Origin: Isoetes taiwanensis
Taxonomy: Eukaryota; Streptophyta; Lycopodiopsida; Isoetales; Isoetaceae
DNA length: 64,000 nt
Assembly: GCA_021234155.1 (NCBI GenBank)
Contig: JAJEKV010000017.1
Location: 16,346,416 to 16,410,415 of the forward strand
Reading direction: 5' to 3'
Each line of letters begins with the position of its first letter. Positions within the stretch are counted from its first letter, which is position 1. Below the pieces are notes generated by a model, which worked only from the letters and a program-made list of their open reading frames with translations, was not told the origin of the DNA and searched no databases. Shown piece by piece: positions 22,796-34,830 of the stretch. Both the position numbers and the translations under genes were made by a program.

Positions 22796-23762
22796 TCAGC
22801 CAACCAATCATAATTATAACCCACTGGAGCCACAAATATATCAGCAGGTTAATGCAGGCTGTTTAAACTCAAATCCAAGCTAATGCTATACACTAATATG
22901 GTGCATAGTTTTAAAGGCAGCTAGATAACTGAGTTAAGTAAGAAAGCACAATATTACATGTGAGGCTCCATCAATATCTGTATCCCAATATCAGTATAGT
23001 GCAATAAACAATTTTTATCAGGTTAATAGCACATCTAAGGTTGCATAGAGGAGCAGCAACTATCACAGCCATGCAAATATTATGGGCAACATCAAAGGAT
23101 AAAGGGAAGAAGATAAATATGGTTTCCCTTGTGTCCACCATCTATGTAGATACCAAATAATAGTAAATACACTAAGAGTTTCAGATCTGAGATTTATTCC
23201 TTATTGAGTATTTGAGAAAAGGATTCGGATCGGATGGCATGCTTCCGCACAGTTACACCTCCTTGGAGGCATTTAGAGATCCGCCCATTAGACTCCACTG
23301 TCATGAGTATGAGCAGAAAAAAGCAACAGCAAAAAAGAGTAAAACAGAGTAGCTCAAACAACTATATCTTATCCTAGTTGCAGCCAGTACATTATCATAG
23401 CCATATGAAAAGCACTCTATGTTTAGAGCCCAATCACTTAGATCTATATTCACCGCCTACTATAGCAGCCAGCTCTAATTTACCATCTCATAGGCCGTAA
23501 TCTCTTTTAAGAATGCTAAAGCACGAAATTAAATAGATTGATCCCAGAAAACAGTCCAAACCATGTGACATATGCAGCCTAAATTACAACCACTATTCTT
23601 GTAAAAGGGAGCATATATCAGACCTGGACCATTAACTATTTTTTGGCAAACGTCCTTATTATGGAAGGTGAGCCATAAATAGAGCAAGCCGCCTCATCGA
23701 ATCAAATATTTCTACTCTTATGTTTGAGTCGACTAATTAGAAAGTTAAGGTTTTAAATATAC

Positions 23763-23921
23763 CTGATTGGGAGATCCACGCCTCCCATTGCCTTGTACAA
23801 CTCCAGTATTGTTGGATTTCCGGTTAAAACTGTTCTTGTCCAGCCTTCTTGCAGGAAACCCACCAGAGCTCGATCCTTTTGCCTTTTTTCCGGGACCACG
23901 ATCATACACTCCCTTAGGCAT
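23763..23921 (-). CDS. candidate first coding exon, unknown basic protein
   Basis: A 53-codon minus-strand frame starts MPKGVYDRGPGKKAKG and ends at CAG before a GTATAT donor, in phase 0. The product is strongly basic and rich in Gly, Ser, Arg and Asn, like a nuclear or RNA-binding N-terminus. I do not recognise it. An acceptor-like CAG at about 22684 lies downstream on the same strand, and the sequence after it is open in phase 0, but this is weak support. Confidence 0.3.
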
Positions 23922-24545
23922 CTTGAAGATCGAAATATGCTTATACACAAATCGTAGGAGGCTTTTGAGCACCAAACAGAGCTCCAACAAGAAGTTCCGG
24001 GTAGCATGCCACAATGTCATTTCCAGAAATACTACACAAGTGAGGGTCTGGGCGCATCCTTAATTTCCACCAACCCATTAGATTCTGGCGGCACCGAAAA
24101 ATTCTTTTGGGCATATGTGCTATGCAATCCTTGACTGTCAGACCCATTATATTCTGTCACATTTAAGTATATTATACCTAATGCATTAATGAAGCCAAAT
24201 CCTCTCAAGATACAATGGTCTCTATTTTTCCAAACAAATAAGTGTAGTAAATTCTGACTATTACACGAAAGCAAAATATGGTAAATATATTAACTTGTTG
24301 ACATACCTTGGAGGTCAGCACATGTAAGATGGCTCCATATTGGGTTGTTTACCCCAATATAATATGTTGTTCTTCAGTTCAGATATTAGATCAACCTTAG
24401 TGTTAGAACTTATTGGCAAAACCAGTTTAATTACCTAATGATGGATAGAAACAAAGAAGTAGATTACAAATAGATGGATCATTGCCCAAAGGCAAACCAC
24501 CTAGTAGTCATTATAAACCCATCCTATAATCCTCCTCCTCCTTAT
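23922..24545. other. intergenic, no gene recognised
   Basis: AT-rich sequence upstream of the 23763-23921 frame. Open frames here overlap each other on the minus strand and show no domain. Part could be 5' UTR of the neighbouring candidate exon. Confidence 0.4.
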
Positions 24546-24701
24546 TTCTTCTTCTTCTTCTTCTTCTTCTTCTTCTTCTTCTTCTTCTTCTTCTTCTTCT
24601 TCTTCTTCTTCTTCTTCTTCTTCTTCTTCTTCTTCTTCTTCTTCTTCTTCTTCTTCTTCTTCTTCTTCTTCTTCTTCTTCTTCTTCTTCTTCTTCTTCTT
24701 C
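24546..24701. repeat. (TTC)52 microsatellite
   Basis: 156 bp of nearly pure TTC. The poly-Phe, poly-Glu and poly-Arg frames are artefacts. Confidence 0.98.
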
Positions 24702-24737
24702 TAGTCCAATGGTCATGATATATAGGCATATATTAAA

Positions 24738-25226
24738 ACATTACATTAGAAAAAGACGACGAATGAGCATATACATCTTGTTCATCAACTAGATGAACTT
24801 AAGTATAAGATTTCTGAGTCTTTATAAGACCATTATTGATAAACTTAAATCTTAGTAGAACAGTTGACAGCTGCTGGTGAACATGTTTTATCTAACGAAT
24901 TACTTGCTATGTTATTGCAGTCCATGCCAAATGAATTGGAAACAATTGTTGGTGTACATGTTTTATCTAACAAATTACCTGCTATGTTATTGCAGTCCAT
25001 GCCAAATGAATTGCAACCAATTGTGGTTGTTTTAGCTAAATAAGACAATTCTTATATTGATAGTATATGTTTCTTTACTTCATCATTCTTAGCGGATAAT
25101 AGATCATGAAGAACCATAAGAAAGAGCCATATTGCTACTGATAGATGTCTTTCCAATAACTCAAGTCGAGGTAGAGGTCATGGTCATATGTTTTGCCGGC
25201 CACGTGTTGCTTATCCTCTACGTCAT
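24738..25226 (+). pseudogene. copia gag, 5' part before the array
   Basis: The frame reads, with stops, through a segment equivalent to the minus-strand gag at 10.25-9.88 kb. A tandem duplication with the repeated phrase NELLAMLLQSMPNEL / NKLPAMLLQSMPNEL adds 25 codons. It ends at LRHHC, just where the first zinc knuckle should begin. Confidence 0.8.
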
Positions 25227-25456
25227 CATTGTGTTATTTTGCTATATATTCTAAATGAGGTGTCAGATTCGTCGATCCTACGACCCAGATCATGTGTTGG
25301 GGCCTGTGAGCACTTCTCGTTTCGCTTATAGTCATTCATGATTAGAGGCACCTATGATTTTGAAATATGAAATACGATTTCGCATAAGGTTTTGAGAGAA
25401 TATCGAACCTCTACACCAGATATCCAGGAGTCGTAGCCCAAGTCATACCCCAAGTC

Positions 25457-26161
25457 ATGGCCACAGACACAGTCCCGTGTGTGGACCCACACTTGGTTGG
25501 TGAGCTACCTCAGACCACACCAACCCATCCTGGGAAGGCCCAAACACACCAACCACCGGTTGACCCCACGCAGGCAGAGCCCTCTGGGGAAGACCATGAA
25601 GCGGGGCCACCAAGGAAGAGGCCTCGGGCAGAGGGAGAGACATCTTCCATGAAGAGGGAGGCCCGAGCCAAGGCCCAGTCGACCCGACAGGCGGGCCATA
25701 CAGGCAATCCGCCAGTCGAACCTTGGAGCCGCATCCAGGCGAGGGTTGAGGCCAACAGTGCACGCCTTGCAGGCCTCCCGACAGAGGTGGAGAACATAAC
25801 ATCTCGGATGTTGCGTAGGCAGTTGGTGCCAGAAAAACGACGAATCACAGAATTGGAGGATCGCGTACGACAGGCAGATGATAGCATCCACTTGCTGCAA
25901 TTTGACAGACAGCAATGCCAGCAGGAGCTTGCAGATATGAGGGGGCGTGTAGACACCGTGTTGGCAGCTATGGAAGCTGGGACGCAGGACAGGAACCGGG
26001 TAGAGCAGGAGACACTCATAACCCTGTCTCGAATCCAGGCCGAGGTTGAGGAGGCTAAGGCCACGGGAGACACAGGAGCATGTGCCGCCCCTGCCGAGGA
26101 GGTTGCGGAGGGCCATATTTGTGAGACAAGGATTTTCAGCTGCTCGAAGCTAGCCGCGTAA
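25457..26161 (+). CDS. LINE ORF1-like protein
   Basis: A 234-codon intact frame. Residues 1-75 are Pro- and charge-rich with a basic cluster (GPPRKRPRAEGE). Residues about 100-210 are Leu/Arg/Glu/Gln-rich with heptad character (RRITELEDRVRQADDSIHLL), as expected for the coiled coil of a LINE RNA-binding ORF1 protein. No CCHC knuckle is seen. It lies 5' of the endonuclease and RT traces in the same orientation, which is the usual LINE order. The assignment rests on position and coiled coil, not on a diagnostic domain. Confidence 0.55.
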   Translation: MATDTVPCVDPHLVGELPQTTPTHPGKAQTHQPPVDPTQAEPSGEDHEAGPPRKRPRAEGETSSMKREARAKAQSTRQAGHTGNPPVEPWSRIQARVEANSARLAGLPTEVENITSRMLRRQLVPEKRRITELEDRVRQADDSIHLLQFDRQQCQQELADMRGRVDTVLAAMEAGTQDRNRVEQETLITLSRIQAEVEEAKATGDTGACAAPAEEVAEGHICETRIFSCSKLAA

Positions 26162-26869
26162 CCAGCCGAGTAAGGATTTAGCACGAGATCGGGAGCTACA
26201 GGAGCTTCGGGTGGCCGTTGCCCAGCAAGGCAAGGGCCTCCATGCCGAGGCACATGAGCAACTCCGCCATTGCACGCGGGAGATGGCAAGGCATGACAAC
26301 GTCCCCGCAAGAGCTGGAGCCCGCATCGGGAGAACAAAACCACAAAGAAAGAACATACCAACCCCCGCGAACCCACCAACCTACGGGGACGCCAACCTGG
26401 AACACATGCTTTGCGGACACATCAGATCACGCCGGGCCGCCACCACCCGGTGCGCCCCGCGACCTATGCCTCACCCACCTCAACCAACACTGCTGCGGCC
26501 CCCCCAACTCCGTGAGCAGACGCAGGAGCCGCAATGTGGTAGTGCGAGGCCCGACGGAGGAGTCGGGGAGAACATCTCACTTCCACCTCGCATAATGAGA
26601 TCTTGGACCGATGATATTCCCAGCACCAGCGTGACCATTGGAAAGGCGAAGTCGTCATGGAATTCAAATACCGATGCTCGGGTGGTCATCTTCACAGATT
26701 GAGAGCGTGCGGGAGCTGGTGGCCATCCGGCCGTGGTATTTTAAAGTTGAAGGGGACGGCTCAGACGCTGGCCGGGACTTGACCCAAAGACAGCAAGAGA
26801 CCCGGCGTGGAGCTGGCCAAAGTCGAGGGACCGCCGCAGACATGGAGGGGCGGCTGGGCTGGTCCCGGG

Positions 26870-28440
26870 AAGGATGCGGGAATTCAGCACCAAACAGGGG
26901 ATGCAGCACTCCGCCCCTCGAGTCCCCTCCGGGGCCCCGCACATGCATCCACATCTTCCGCTCCCCCTGGGACCACCACTACCACCGGACCTGAAGTGGC
27001 GATGCATGCCACTAAATAGGGATCGTGGCCTCGCGTGGTATCCACGAATTGCCGCGGCTTTCCATGGCGTAAGGGGACAATCTCAATTCCGCCGCCATGG
27101 ACATGGACCTTATCTTCCTCATGGAAACATGGGAACATGCCTGGTCACAAAGCTACCTGATTTGCCAGATACCGGCCATTCCGCCTTCAATGAGTGCACC
27201 GGGAAACGAGGACACGGAGGAATTGCGTGTTACTACCAGACAGCCTTGGCCCAATCGGTCTCCCCGCTGCAAGGCGCATGTGCACAACAGATACCGTGTG
27301 GGTAACGAAAAGCGTAACAGTTTGATGGCAGCCCTCTCTTTGTGGCGGCTTGCTACTTCCCACATGCCGAGAGCAACTTTTACCACACGCGACTTGGATG
27401 TGGACAGCAGAGCCCTATGTCGATCTATATGATGACATACGCCAGCATGCATAATTGGGCAAGGTCATGTTGCTTGAGACTTCAATGCGCCGCGACAGGA
27501 TAGAGCAGATCCCAAAATTCGCACCTCTAGCCGAGGATGTGTTGCAAATGGACCCCGCAGAGACGGTTTGGCCATGGGGCCGATGACACGACCCAGGTTA
27601 CACGGTATGGCCGGGCAGATGCCGTTGCTGGGCAAGATCTTTGACCTGGTCATTTGCAATGGCTGGCACAATGGGTCGCCCTCCGCCCCTTCACTTGTAG
27701 ACGAGGAGAACCAGGGGGGCACCGATTGTGGTGGATTACGTGCTAGCGCACGAGACGAGCAATGCCTACACTTGATCACTGTTTCAAAGATCGGGGACAG
27801 GTGGCCGACGCAGGAAGTAGACTCACCATCAGCCCCTCGTTTGCAGATAGATTGGCAGCCAACCGAAGCACCCATTGCCCCAATACCCCATGTACCACGG
27901 TTACGCTGGACTATGATCGCGCGGCGGTCTATGCGAGGATGCTTGAGCATGAGTCCGGGAGTGCCGCGAACTCCCCACACTTCAACAGCAGACGCCCAAT
28001 TTGAACCAGCTCTTCCGAGGGTAGGGGATGATGCTTTGGGAGAGGCCGCTCGACGATCCACGAGGGGCTGCAATCACCTTCCCTCGCGAATCACCGGGTT
28101 CGATGACGAATGCCGGGGAGCTGAAACGATGGCTCCGCCAAGTGCCGGACTCCCACCATTCGCCCAGCAGCCCGCCCGTCAATACCGCCCTTCCTCAAGA
28201 CCAAGAAAGCTGTGTACCTTTGCAGAGCACCAAAGAATGATGTTTGGTCTTCTAGACCGCCACCCTAGGGCCTTCTCGAGAAAGGTCTTGAGTAAGCCCC
28301 GCACAGCCCACGTGAAATATTACCCCCGAACAATGGGTGAGATACTTGCGGTACTGTGATGACCCAATGGGAAGCCGGGCACCGCACCTCCATGAGGGCA
28401 CGGGCCTAGCAATCGGTCATTACCGAAGGGGATGTCATAA
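26870..28440 (+). pseudogene. LINE ORF2, endonuclease portion, broken
   Basis: The segment DLIFLMETWEH at about 27100 resembles the LQETH/METW motif of APE-type LINE endonucleases. It is followed by GHGGIACYY at about 27215, which fits the GGV/GGI block. Frames change many times, so no continuous protein exists. An active protein would nick target DNA to prime reverse transcription. Confidence 0.55.
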
Positions 28441-29560
28441 TGGGGGCCGCAACGCCTACGCTAACGGGAAGGCAAAGAGATTTGGATGGTATGCAGGCAG
28501 AGCTTCTCAAGTGGGCCGGGCCCCCAATGGTGCCGGTTCTCACAGCACTCTTCAACAGGGCATTGCAAGAAGGCTTCCCCCCGCACTGGACTACTAGTAG
28601 AGTTGTGCCCATATACAAAGCGAGGGACCCCCACCCAGCCAGCCAACTATCGCACCATTATGGTCGGGTTATGTCTTTGCCAAGTTGCTTGCGGGATTCT
28701 TGAGCTGGCGATTGACACTTTGGGCAGAGGATGGAGAAGTGCGGGCTCTCGCAGGCAGGCTTCCGCCCCCGGCATTCTACTATTGACCATATCTTCACTC
28801 TGCGAACACTCATAGAGGATAGCCGGAATCGACGCCAGAAATCTGTATTGTTGCTTTGTGGATTTCGCAAAGGCTTTTGACACATGATTACCGGGGATAA
28901 GTTGTGGGATAGATTGAGACAGCTAGGGACCCCGTCGACTCTGCGAGCGAATGCTATATCTGAGACTATCTGAGGCTTGCTCCGGTCGTCTCACACCGCC
29001 GGGGAGCCCGTTGTTAGTAGCATTGGGGTGCGCGGGGCTGCCCTCTATCACCGGCGCTCTTCGGCTTGTACATTGACCAGCTAGAAGAATGGCTAGTCGA
29101 AAGCACCTGGGAGGCGCCAGTTGATGCACCACATAATCCGCAACTCATATATGCCGATGATGTTGACTGCTTTCGCATATACCCCGAGAGGACATGCAAC
29201 GCCACCGGATGCTTTGGACACTTTCGCCAATTCTATCGACATGAGAGTTAACTTGGCCAAGACAAGGGTGCTGCTGGTCCCATCATCCGGCACTCCACGC
29301 CTTCCCTCATTCACTTACGAGGGGTAGTGGAGGTGGCTCGATCTTATAAGTATTTGGGCATTGAGTTTTCTACTACCACACCTTTGGGATGCATCCATCG
29401 TTCTGGTCCTCGCAGTGGAAAGCCCCAGATGCAATGCAAAACAACAATCACAAGGCAGTAGCTGTATGCATGGGGTCACCGGGCACACTTGTTCAGGGCC
29501 TTGGTTGAACCGGTCCTCCTCTATGGGGCAGAAGTGTGGGGGCCAGTGATATCCCTCACC
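28440..29560 (+). pseudogene. LINE ORF2, reverse transcriptase portion, broken
   Basis: RT motifs appear in order over several frames: FNRALQEGFPPHWTTSRVVP and IYKARDP (about 28550-28625), YRTIMVGL, QAGFRPRHSTIDHIFTLRTL (about 28755-28810), and the catalytic YADD (29150-29161), then NLAKTRVL (about 29250). The A-motif region near 28850 reads CGFRKGF, so the catalytic Asp context is damaged. The order and spacing identify a non-LTR retrotransposon RT. Confidence 0.8.
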
Positions 29561-32500
29561 ACTTGGAGCGATCTAGAGCAGTACGAAGGCCTTCTTGGCC
29601 CGGGTAATGGGAGTGAAATCCACGGTCCCATATCGGATCTTGCTCAGGAGACAAGGCTTCCTTCCATTACAGAGGGCTGCTACTGGAACGGCGTCACATT
29701 ATTTACTTCCGAAGGTGGGGGCTATGGATGAAGCCCGGCTGCCCAACCTTGCTTTGGCGGTGGCGATGGGCCCTTGGCTGACTCAAAGCTTCGGCTGGAA
29801 AGACAAGCAAGCCCGGTGGTTTCGCTATGGAATGTGCGAGGCACGGATGTGGACGGGTGCATACAGAAGGAACGCTGTTGCCTTGAAGCAAGACTTGGAT
29901 GCTTGCTTCATGGCCAAGCTTTGGGATGCAGAGGCCCCTGTCACATGTCAAGGTGGCAAATTATCGACAAAGCAGTTAATCCCATGCTCAGGGGGCCCAC
30001 ACCACTACCCGTGCACCCATCTACCCATGAAAAAAGCGCCAGGTGATTGCTTCCATTCGCGACAGGTGCACACCACCTCCGCATTGAGACAGTGGGAGAT
30101 GGATTCCGGAGAGCCGCGTGAGGAATGAGTCCATCACGCTTTGTCAACAGGCGCCATTGAGGATGAAAGTCACGCCCTGTCCTGTCCGACAATTTAACAT
30201 ATCCGGGGCTCGGTATGCTCGGTTAGTTGTGCCCCATCAAGGCCTTGCATGAGCTTTGAAAGCACGGCCTCTCAGAGGCTTGTTGGGATCGTACCTCCGT
30301 GAGGTAATGGATACGCCGGACCTATGATTTATGCCCCCCGTCCAGACATTAACCTCATTGCATTTGTGATTATGTATATAATGCGGCAAGATGTCAAAGA
30401 TCCTTATTGCTACTAAGGTTTTTGAAAACCCTTCTTGGGGGGGTTTTTAATCGGTAGTAATCGCTTTCTTTCTCTCTCTTTGTACTTGGGTCCCATAGGC
30501 CAGTTGGTCTCCGTGGACGATAAAATCATATTCTATTCTATTCTATATAACTTTGCCTAAGATTTTAGAATACGAAATACGGGGGCTCGAACCTCTACCA
30601 AAATAATTCAATATCCTAATAAGACTACTTTAACCAATATATCCAGTAAACTAATGTGATTATTTTTTGTCCCCAATCTATGTTTTGTTTTATAACAATC
30701 CATTCAATTGTTTTAGGGATATATGTTTTTTAGATCCATATAAAATCCCCCTGAACCCCCTCTTATTTTGCTACATATTCTAAACGAGGTGCACCCTGGA
30801 CTACCACAGTCGTCAGATTCGTCGATCTACGACCCAGGTCATGTGTTGGGGCCTGTGAGCACTTATTGTTTCGCTTATAGTCATTTATGATTGGAGGCGC
30901 CTATGATTTTGAAATATGAAATACGAAATACGATTTCGCCTAAGGTTTTGAGAGAATATCGAACCTCTATACGGCTTTGCCTAAGATTTTAGAATATGAA
31001 ATACGGGGGCTCGAACCTCTACCAAAATAACTTAATATCCTAATAAGACTACTTTAACTAATATATCCAGTGAGCTAATGTGATTATTTTTTGTCCTGAA
31101 TTTATGTTTTTTTTTTATAACAACCCATTCAATTGTTTTAGGGATATATGGATTATGGTTTCAGGAATTGTTATTTTTTACATCCATATAAAATCCCCTG
31201 GAACCCCCTGTTATTTTGCTACATATTCTAAATGAGGTGCACCCGGACTACCACAGTCGTTGGATTCGTCGATCCTACGGCCCAGGTCATTTATGATTAG
31301 AGGCGCCTATGATTTTGAAATATGAAATACAATTTCGCCTAAGGTTTTGAGAGAATATCGAACCTCTATACGGCTTTGCCTAAGATTTTAGAATATGAAA
31401 TACGGGGGCTCGAACCTCTACCAAAATAACTCAATATCCTAATAAGACTACTTTAACCAATATATCCAGTGAGCTAATGTGATTATTTTTTGTCCTGAAT
31501 CTATTTTTTTTTTATAACAACCCATTCAATTGTTTTGAGGATATATGTTTATTAGATCCAAATAAAATCCCTCTGGAACCCCTTGTTATTTTTGCTATAT
31601 ATTCTAAACGAGGTGCACCCTGGACTACCACAGTCGTCAGATTCGTCGATCCTACGACCCAGATCATGTGCTGGGGCATGTTGAGCACTTCTCGTTTCGC
31701 TTATAGTCATTTATGATTGGAGGCGCCTATGATTTTGAATATGAAATATGATTTCGCCTAAGGTTTTGAGAGAATATCGAACCTCTATACGGCTTCGCCT
31801 AAGATTTTTAGAATATGAAATACGGGGGCTCGAACCTCTACCAAAATAACTCAATATCCTAATAAGACTACTTTAACCAATATATCCAGTGAGCTAATGT
31901 GATTATTTTTTATCCTGAATCTATGTTTTTTTTATAACAATCCATTCAATTGTTTTAGGGATATATGGACTATGTTTTCAGGAATTGTTATTTTTTACAT
32001 CCATATAAAATCCCCTGGAACCCCCTAGGTGCACCGTGGACTACCACAGTCGTCGGATTCGTTGATCCTACGGCTCAGGTCGTGTGTTGGGGCCTGTGAG
32101 CACTTCTCGTTTCGCTGATAGTCATTTATGATTGGAGGCGCCTATGATTTTGAAATATGAAATACGATTTCGCCTAAGGTTTTGAGAGAATATCGAACCT
32201 CTATACGGGTTTGCCTAAGATTTTAGAATATGAAATACGGGGGCTCGAACCTCTACCAATATCCTAATAAGACTAGTTTAACCAATATATCCAGCGAGCT
32301 AACGTGATTATTTTTTGTCCTGAATCTATGTTTTTTTTATAACAACCCATTCAATTGTTTTAGGGATATATGGACTATGGTTTCAGGAATTGTTATTTTT
32401 TACATCCGTATAAAATCTTCATATGATTTCGTCTAAGGTTTTGGAAGAATATCGAACCTCTATACGCTTTGCCTAAGATTTTAGAATATGAAATACGGGG

Positions 32501-33630
32501 GCTCGAACCTCTACCAAAATAACTCAATATCCTAATAAGACTACTTTAACCAATATGTCCAGTGAGCTAATGTGATTATTTTTTATCCTGAATCTATATT
32601 TTTTTTTATAACAATCCATTCAATTGTTTTAGGGATATATGGACTATGGTTTCAGGAATTGTTATTTTTTACATCCATATAAAATCCCCTGGAAGCCCCT
32701 GCTATTTTGCTACATATTCTAAATGAGGTGCACCATGTATTACCACAGTCATCGGATTCGTCGATCCTACAGCCCAAGTCGTGTGTTGGGGCCTGTGAGC
32801 ACTTCTCGTTTTCCATATAGTCATTTATGATTAGAGGCGCCTATGATTTTGAAATATGAAATACGATTTCGCCTAAGGTTTTGAGAGAGTATCGAACCTC
32901 TATACGGCTTTGCCTATGATTAGAGGCGCCTATGATTTTGAAATATGAAATACGATTTCGCCTAAGGTTTTGAGAGAGTATCGAACCTCTATACGGCTTT
33001 GCCTAAGATTTTAGAATATGAAATATGGGGGCTCGAACCTCTACCAAAATAACTCAATATCCTAATAAGACTACTTTAACCAATATATCCAGTGAGCTAA
33101 TGTGATTTTTTTGTCCTGAATCTATGTTTTTTTTTTTATAACAACCCATTCAATTGTTTTAGAGATATATATTTTTTAGATCCATATAAAATCCCCCTGG
33201 AACCCCCTGTTATTTTGCTACATATTCTGGACTACCACAGTCGTCAGATTCGTCAATCCTACGACCCAGATCATGTGTTGGGGCCTGTGAGCACTTCTCG
33301 TTTCGCTTATAGTCATTTATGATTAGAGGCGCCTATGATTTTGAAATATGAAATACGATTTCGCATAAGGTTTTGAGAGAATATCGAACCTCTACACGAC
33401 TTTGCCTAAGATTTTAGAATACGAAATACGGGGGCTCGAACCTCTACCAAAATAACTCAGTGTCTTAATAAGACTACTTTAACCAATATATTCAATAAAC
33501 TAATGTGATTATTTTTTGTCCCGAATCTGTATTTTTTTTTTTTATAACAACCCATTCAATTGTTTTAGGGATATATGTTTTTTAGATCCATATAAAATCC
33601 CTCTGAACCCCCTCTTATTTCGCTACATAT

Positions 33631-34830
33631 TGATAATTACCTGAACAGGATGATAGATTTGATGCTCTGGTCGTGCTAGATATCGGTTATTATCATAGGA
33701 CTAATTATACTTTATGCCACAAGTTATCTTATGATGAAAAGGAATGCTACAGACATTTGTCTCCCAGATCGTGCTAGTTGTGCTATTCTGATTATGCCAG
33801 AGTGTTAAATGCTTCTGATTTTGATCATTTTCTCATGATTCGGGTGCTATTGCCCAATTGTTAGCTCTACTTAGTGGTTACAAAGCTCTCTTGCCTTGAC
33901 TGTCAAAAAGCTTGTTCATATAGCTGATCATGGTACATAGCAAGTTGTTGGTAATGGCAATATTGTTATTTCTACCACTGCGGAAACTCAAGTATAATTG
34001 TCGGAAGTTTTGGTACGTGCCAGGGTTAGCCAAGAATTTCATTTCCATGGCACAGCTTGTAGATTTTGTTCTTAAGGTCACATTCATTTATGAACATTGT
34101 GAGATAAAACAGAATAGAAGGCTTCTTACTATAACATTCAAGCGTAATGATTTATGGGAGCTTTTTATAAATAATCATTTTACCTATGGTGTTACAACTT
34201 CTAATACTCATGACAGTACTTTATGGCACTATCATTTTGGGCATTCAAATGCATTCAAATTTTTGGGCTTTTAGAAATGGAATGTCACGCTATTATATGT
34301 GGTTTCCAAGTACACACATATGCCAAATTGGGAGTTTGTAAATCATGTGCTTGTACACGCATATGCCAAATTGGGAGTTTGTAAATCATGTGCCTAGGAA
34401 CAATGTAAGTCCTTTCCACACATTGCCACTCGTGCTACACATACCATTAAGTTAATACACTCTGATGTATATGAACCTTTCTCATTATCTTTTGGGTTCT
34501 TTTGAATTTTCAAAGCTTTTCGAAAACTTATTAAAGCTCAAATTGGGCTCCCTATTTAGATTTTAGGGATTCACAATCATGGGGAATATAAACAACCTTC
34601 CAGACACTTTGTACATGTGACATTCAACATGAGTTTATTGTACTAGGGACACCACAACAAAATGGTCTTTCCCAACAGAAGAACTGTTGTTTTGAATTTA
34701 GTAAAATCTATATCTGATTCAATAAAATTTGTGAGCACAATATTGGTTGAAGTTGTCTTCAATGCTGTTTATGTTCAAAATCATCTCACTAAGCCTCTTC
34801 CATATTGTTTATATTCAGAATTATCTCACT
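33631..34830 (+). pseudogene. copia zinc knuckle/protease/integrase fragment
   Basis: Continuation of the + strand copia element after the array. The frame at 33930-34274 holds VPGLAKNFISMAQLVDF and the pre-integrase motif. A 44-bp tandem duplication at about 34308-34396 doubles the CCxxC-like segment (AKLGVCKSC). Beyond it, HIATRATHTIKLIHSDVYEP starts the integrase core, and the sequence fades out around NAVYVQNHLTKPL at about 34800. Confidence 0.85.

Larger units (their letters stand above)
20756..23762. other. intergenic, with hairpin and microsatellite; no certain gene
   Basis: Upstream of the PPR pseudogene. A 52-bp hairpin lies at 21098-21149 and a CTT microsatellite at 21792-21860. 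Minus-strand sequence at about 22684-22530 follows a CAG acceptor-like site and stays open in two frames. It could be an exon following 23763-23921, but neither frame resembles a known protein. Confidence 0.45.
25416..30549 (+). mobile_element. LINE (non-LTR retrotransposon), GC-rich, degenerate
   Basis: About 5.1 kb of sequence visibly richer in GC than both flanks lies between two halves of one array unit. The left half stops after GAACCTCTACAC and the right half resumes at ACTTTGCCTAAG. ORF1 is intact (25457-26161). Endonuclease and reverse transcriptase traces follow in shifting frames, with a YADD box at 29150-29161. The 3' end has a short AAAACCC/GGGTTTTT stem-loop region near 30420-30450 and a TTCTA-repeat tail (about 30525-30549) rather than a long poly(A). 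No clear target duplication was found. Confidence 0.85.
25236..33636. repeat. tandem array of ~400-430-bp units, interrupted by a LINE
   Basis: The landmark CGGGGGCTCGAACC occurs at about 30581, 31005, 31404, 31824, 32239, 32497, 33027 and 33430. A further unit start at 25236-25415 is cut off by the LINE. Most spacings are 399-424 bp; one is 258 and one 530, reflecting deletion and partial duplication. Each unit holds TTCGCTTATAGTCATTTATGA, two TCGAACCTCTA blocks and a T-run. On the minus strand GGTTCGAGCCC resembles a tRNA-type B box, and TAGCTCACTGG, about 60 bases before it, resembles an A box. The array sits inside copia gag. Confidence 0.85.
24738..34830 (+). mobile_element. second Ty1/copia element, degenerate, gag split by insertions
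   Basis: The + strand gag remnant at 24738-25226 matches the gag of the 5-10 kb element (KISESL, RSRGH/GRGHGH, PRVAYPLRHHC against PRVPFPLCPHC). Coding resumes at 33631 with the next part of the same protein: DYARVLNASDFDHF at about 33790, the DSGAIAQ protease site, then WYVPGLAKNFISMAQL and STLWHYHFGHSN pre-integrase motifs and the start of integrase (HTIKLIHSDVYEPF). The 8.4 kb between is a tandem array holding a LINE. Many stops and frameshifts are present. A 75-bp duplication lies within gag near 24880-25030. Confidence 0.85.

Noticed and set aside
24501-24729. Long poly-Phe, poly-Glu and poly-Arg frames
   Set aside because: Six-frame translation of a TTC microsatellite.
25510-26379. 289-codon minus-strand frame
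   Set aside because: Antisense shadow of LINE ORF1 in GC-rich DNA.
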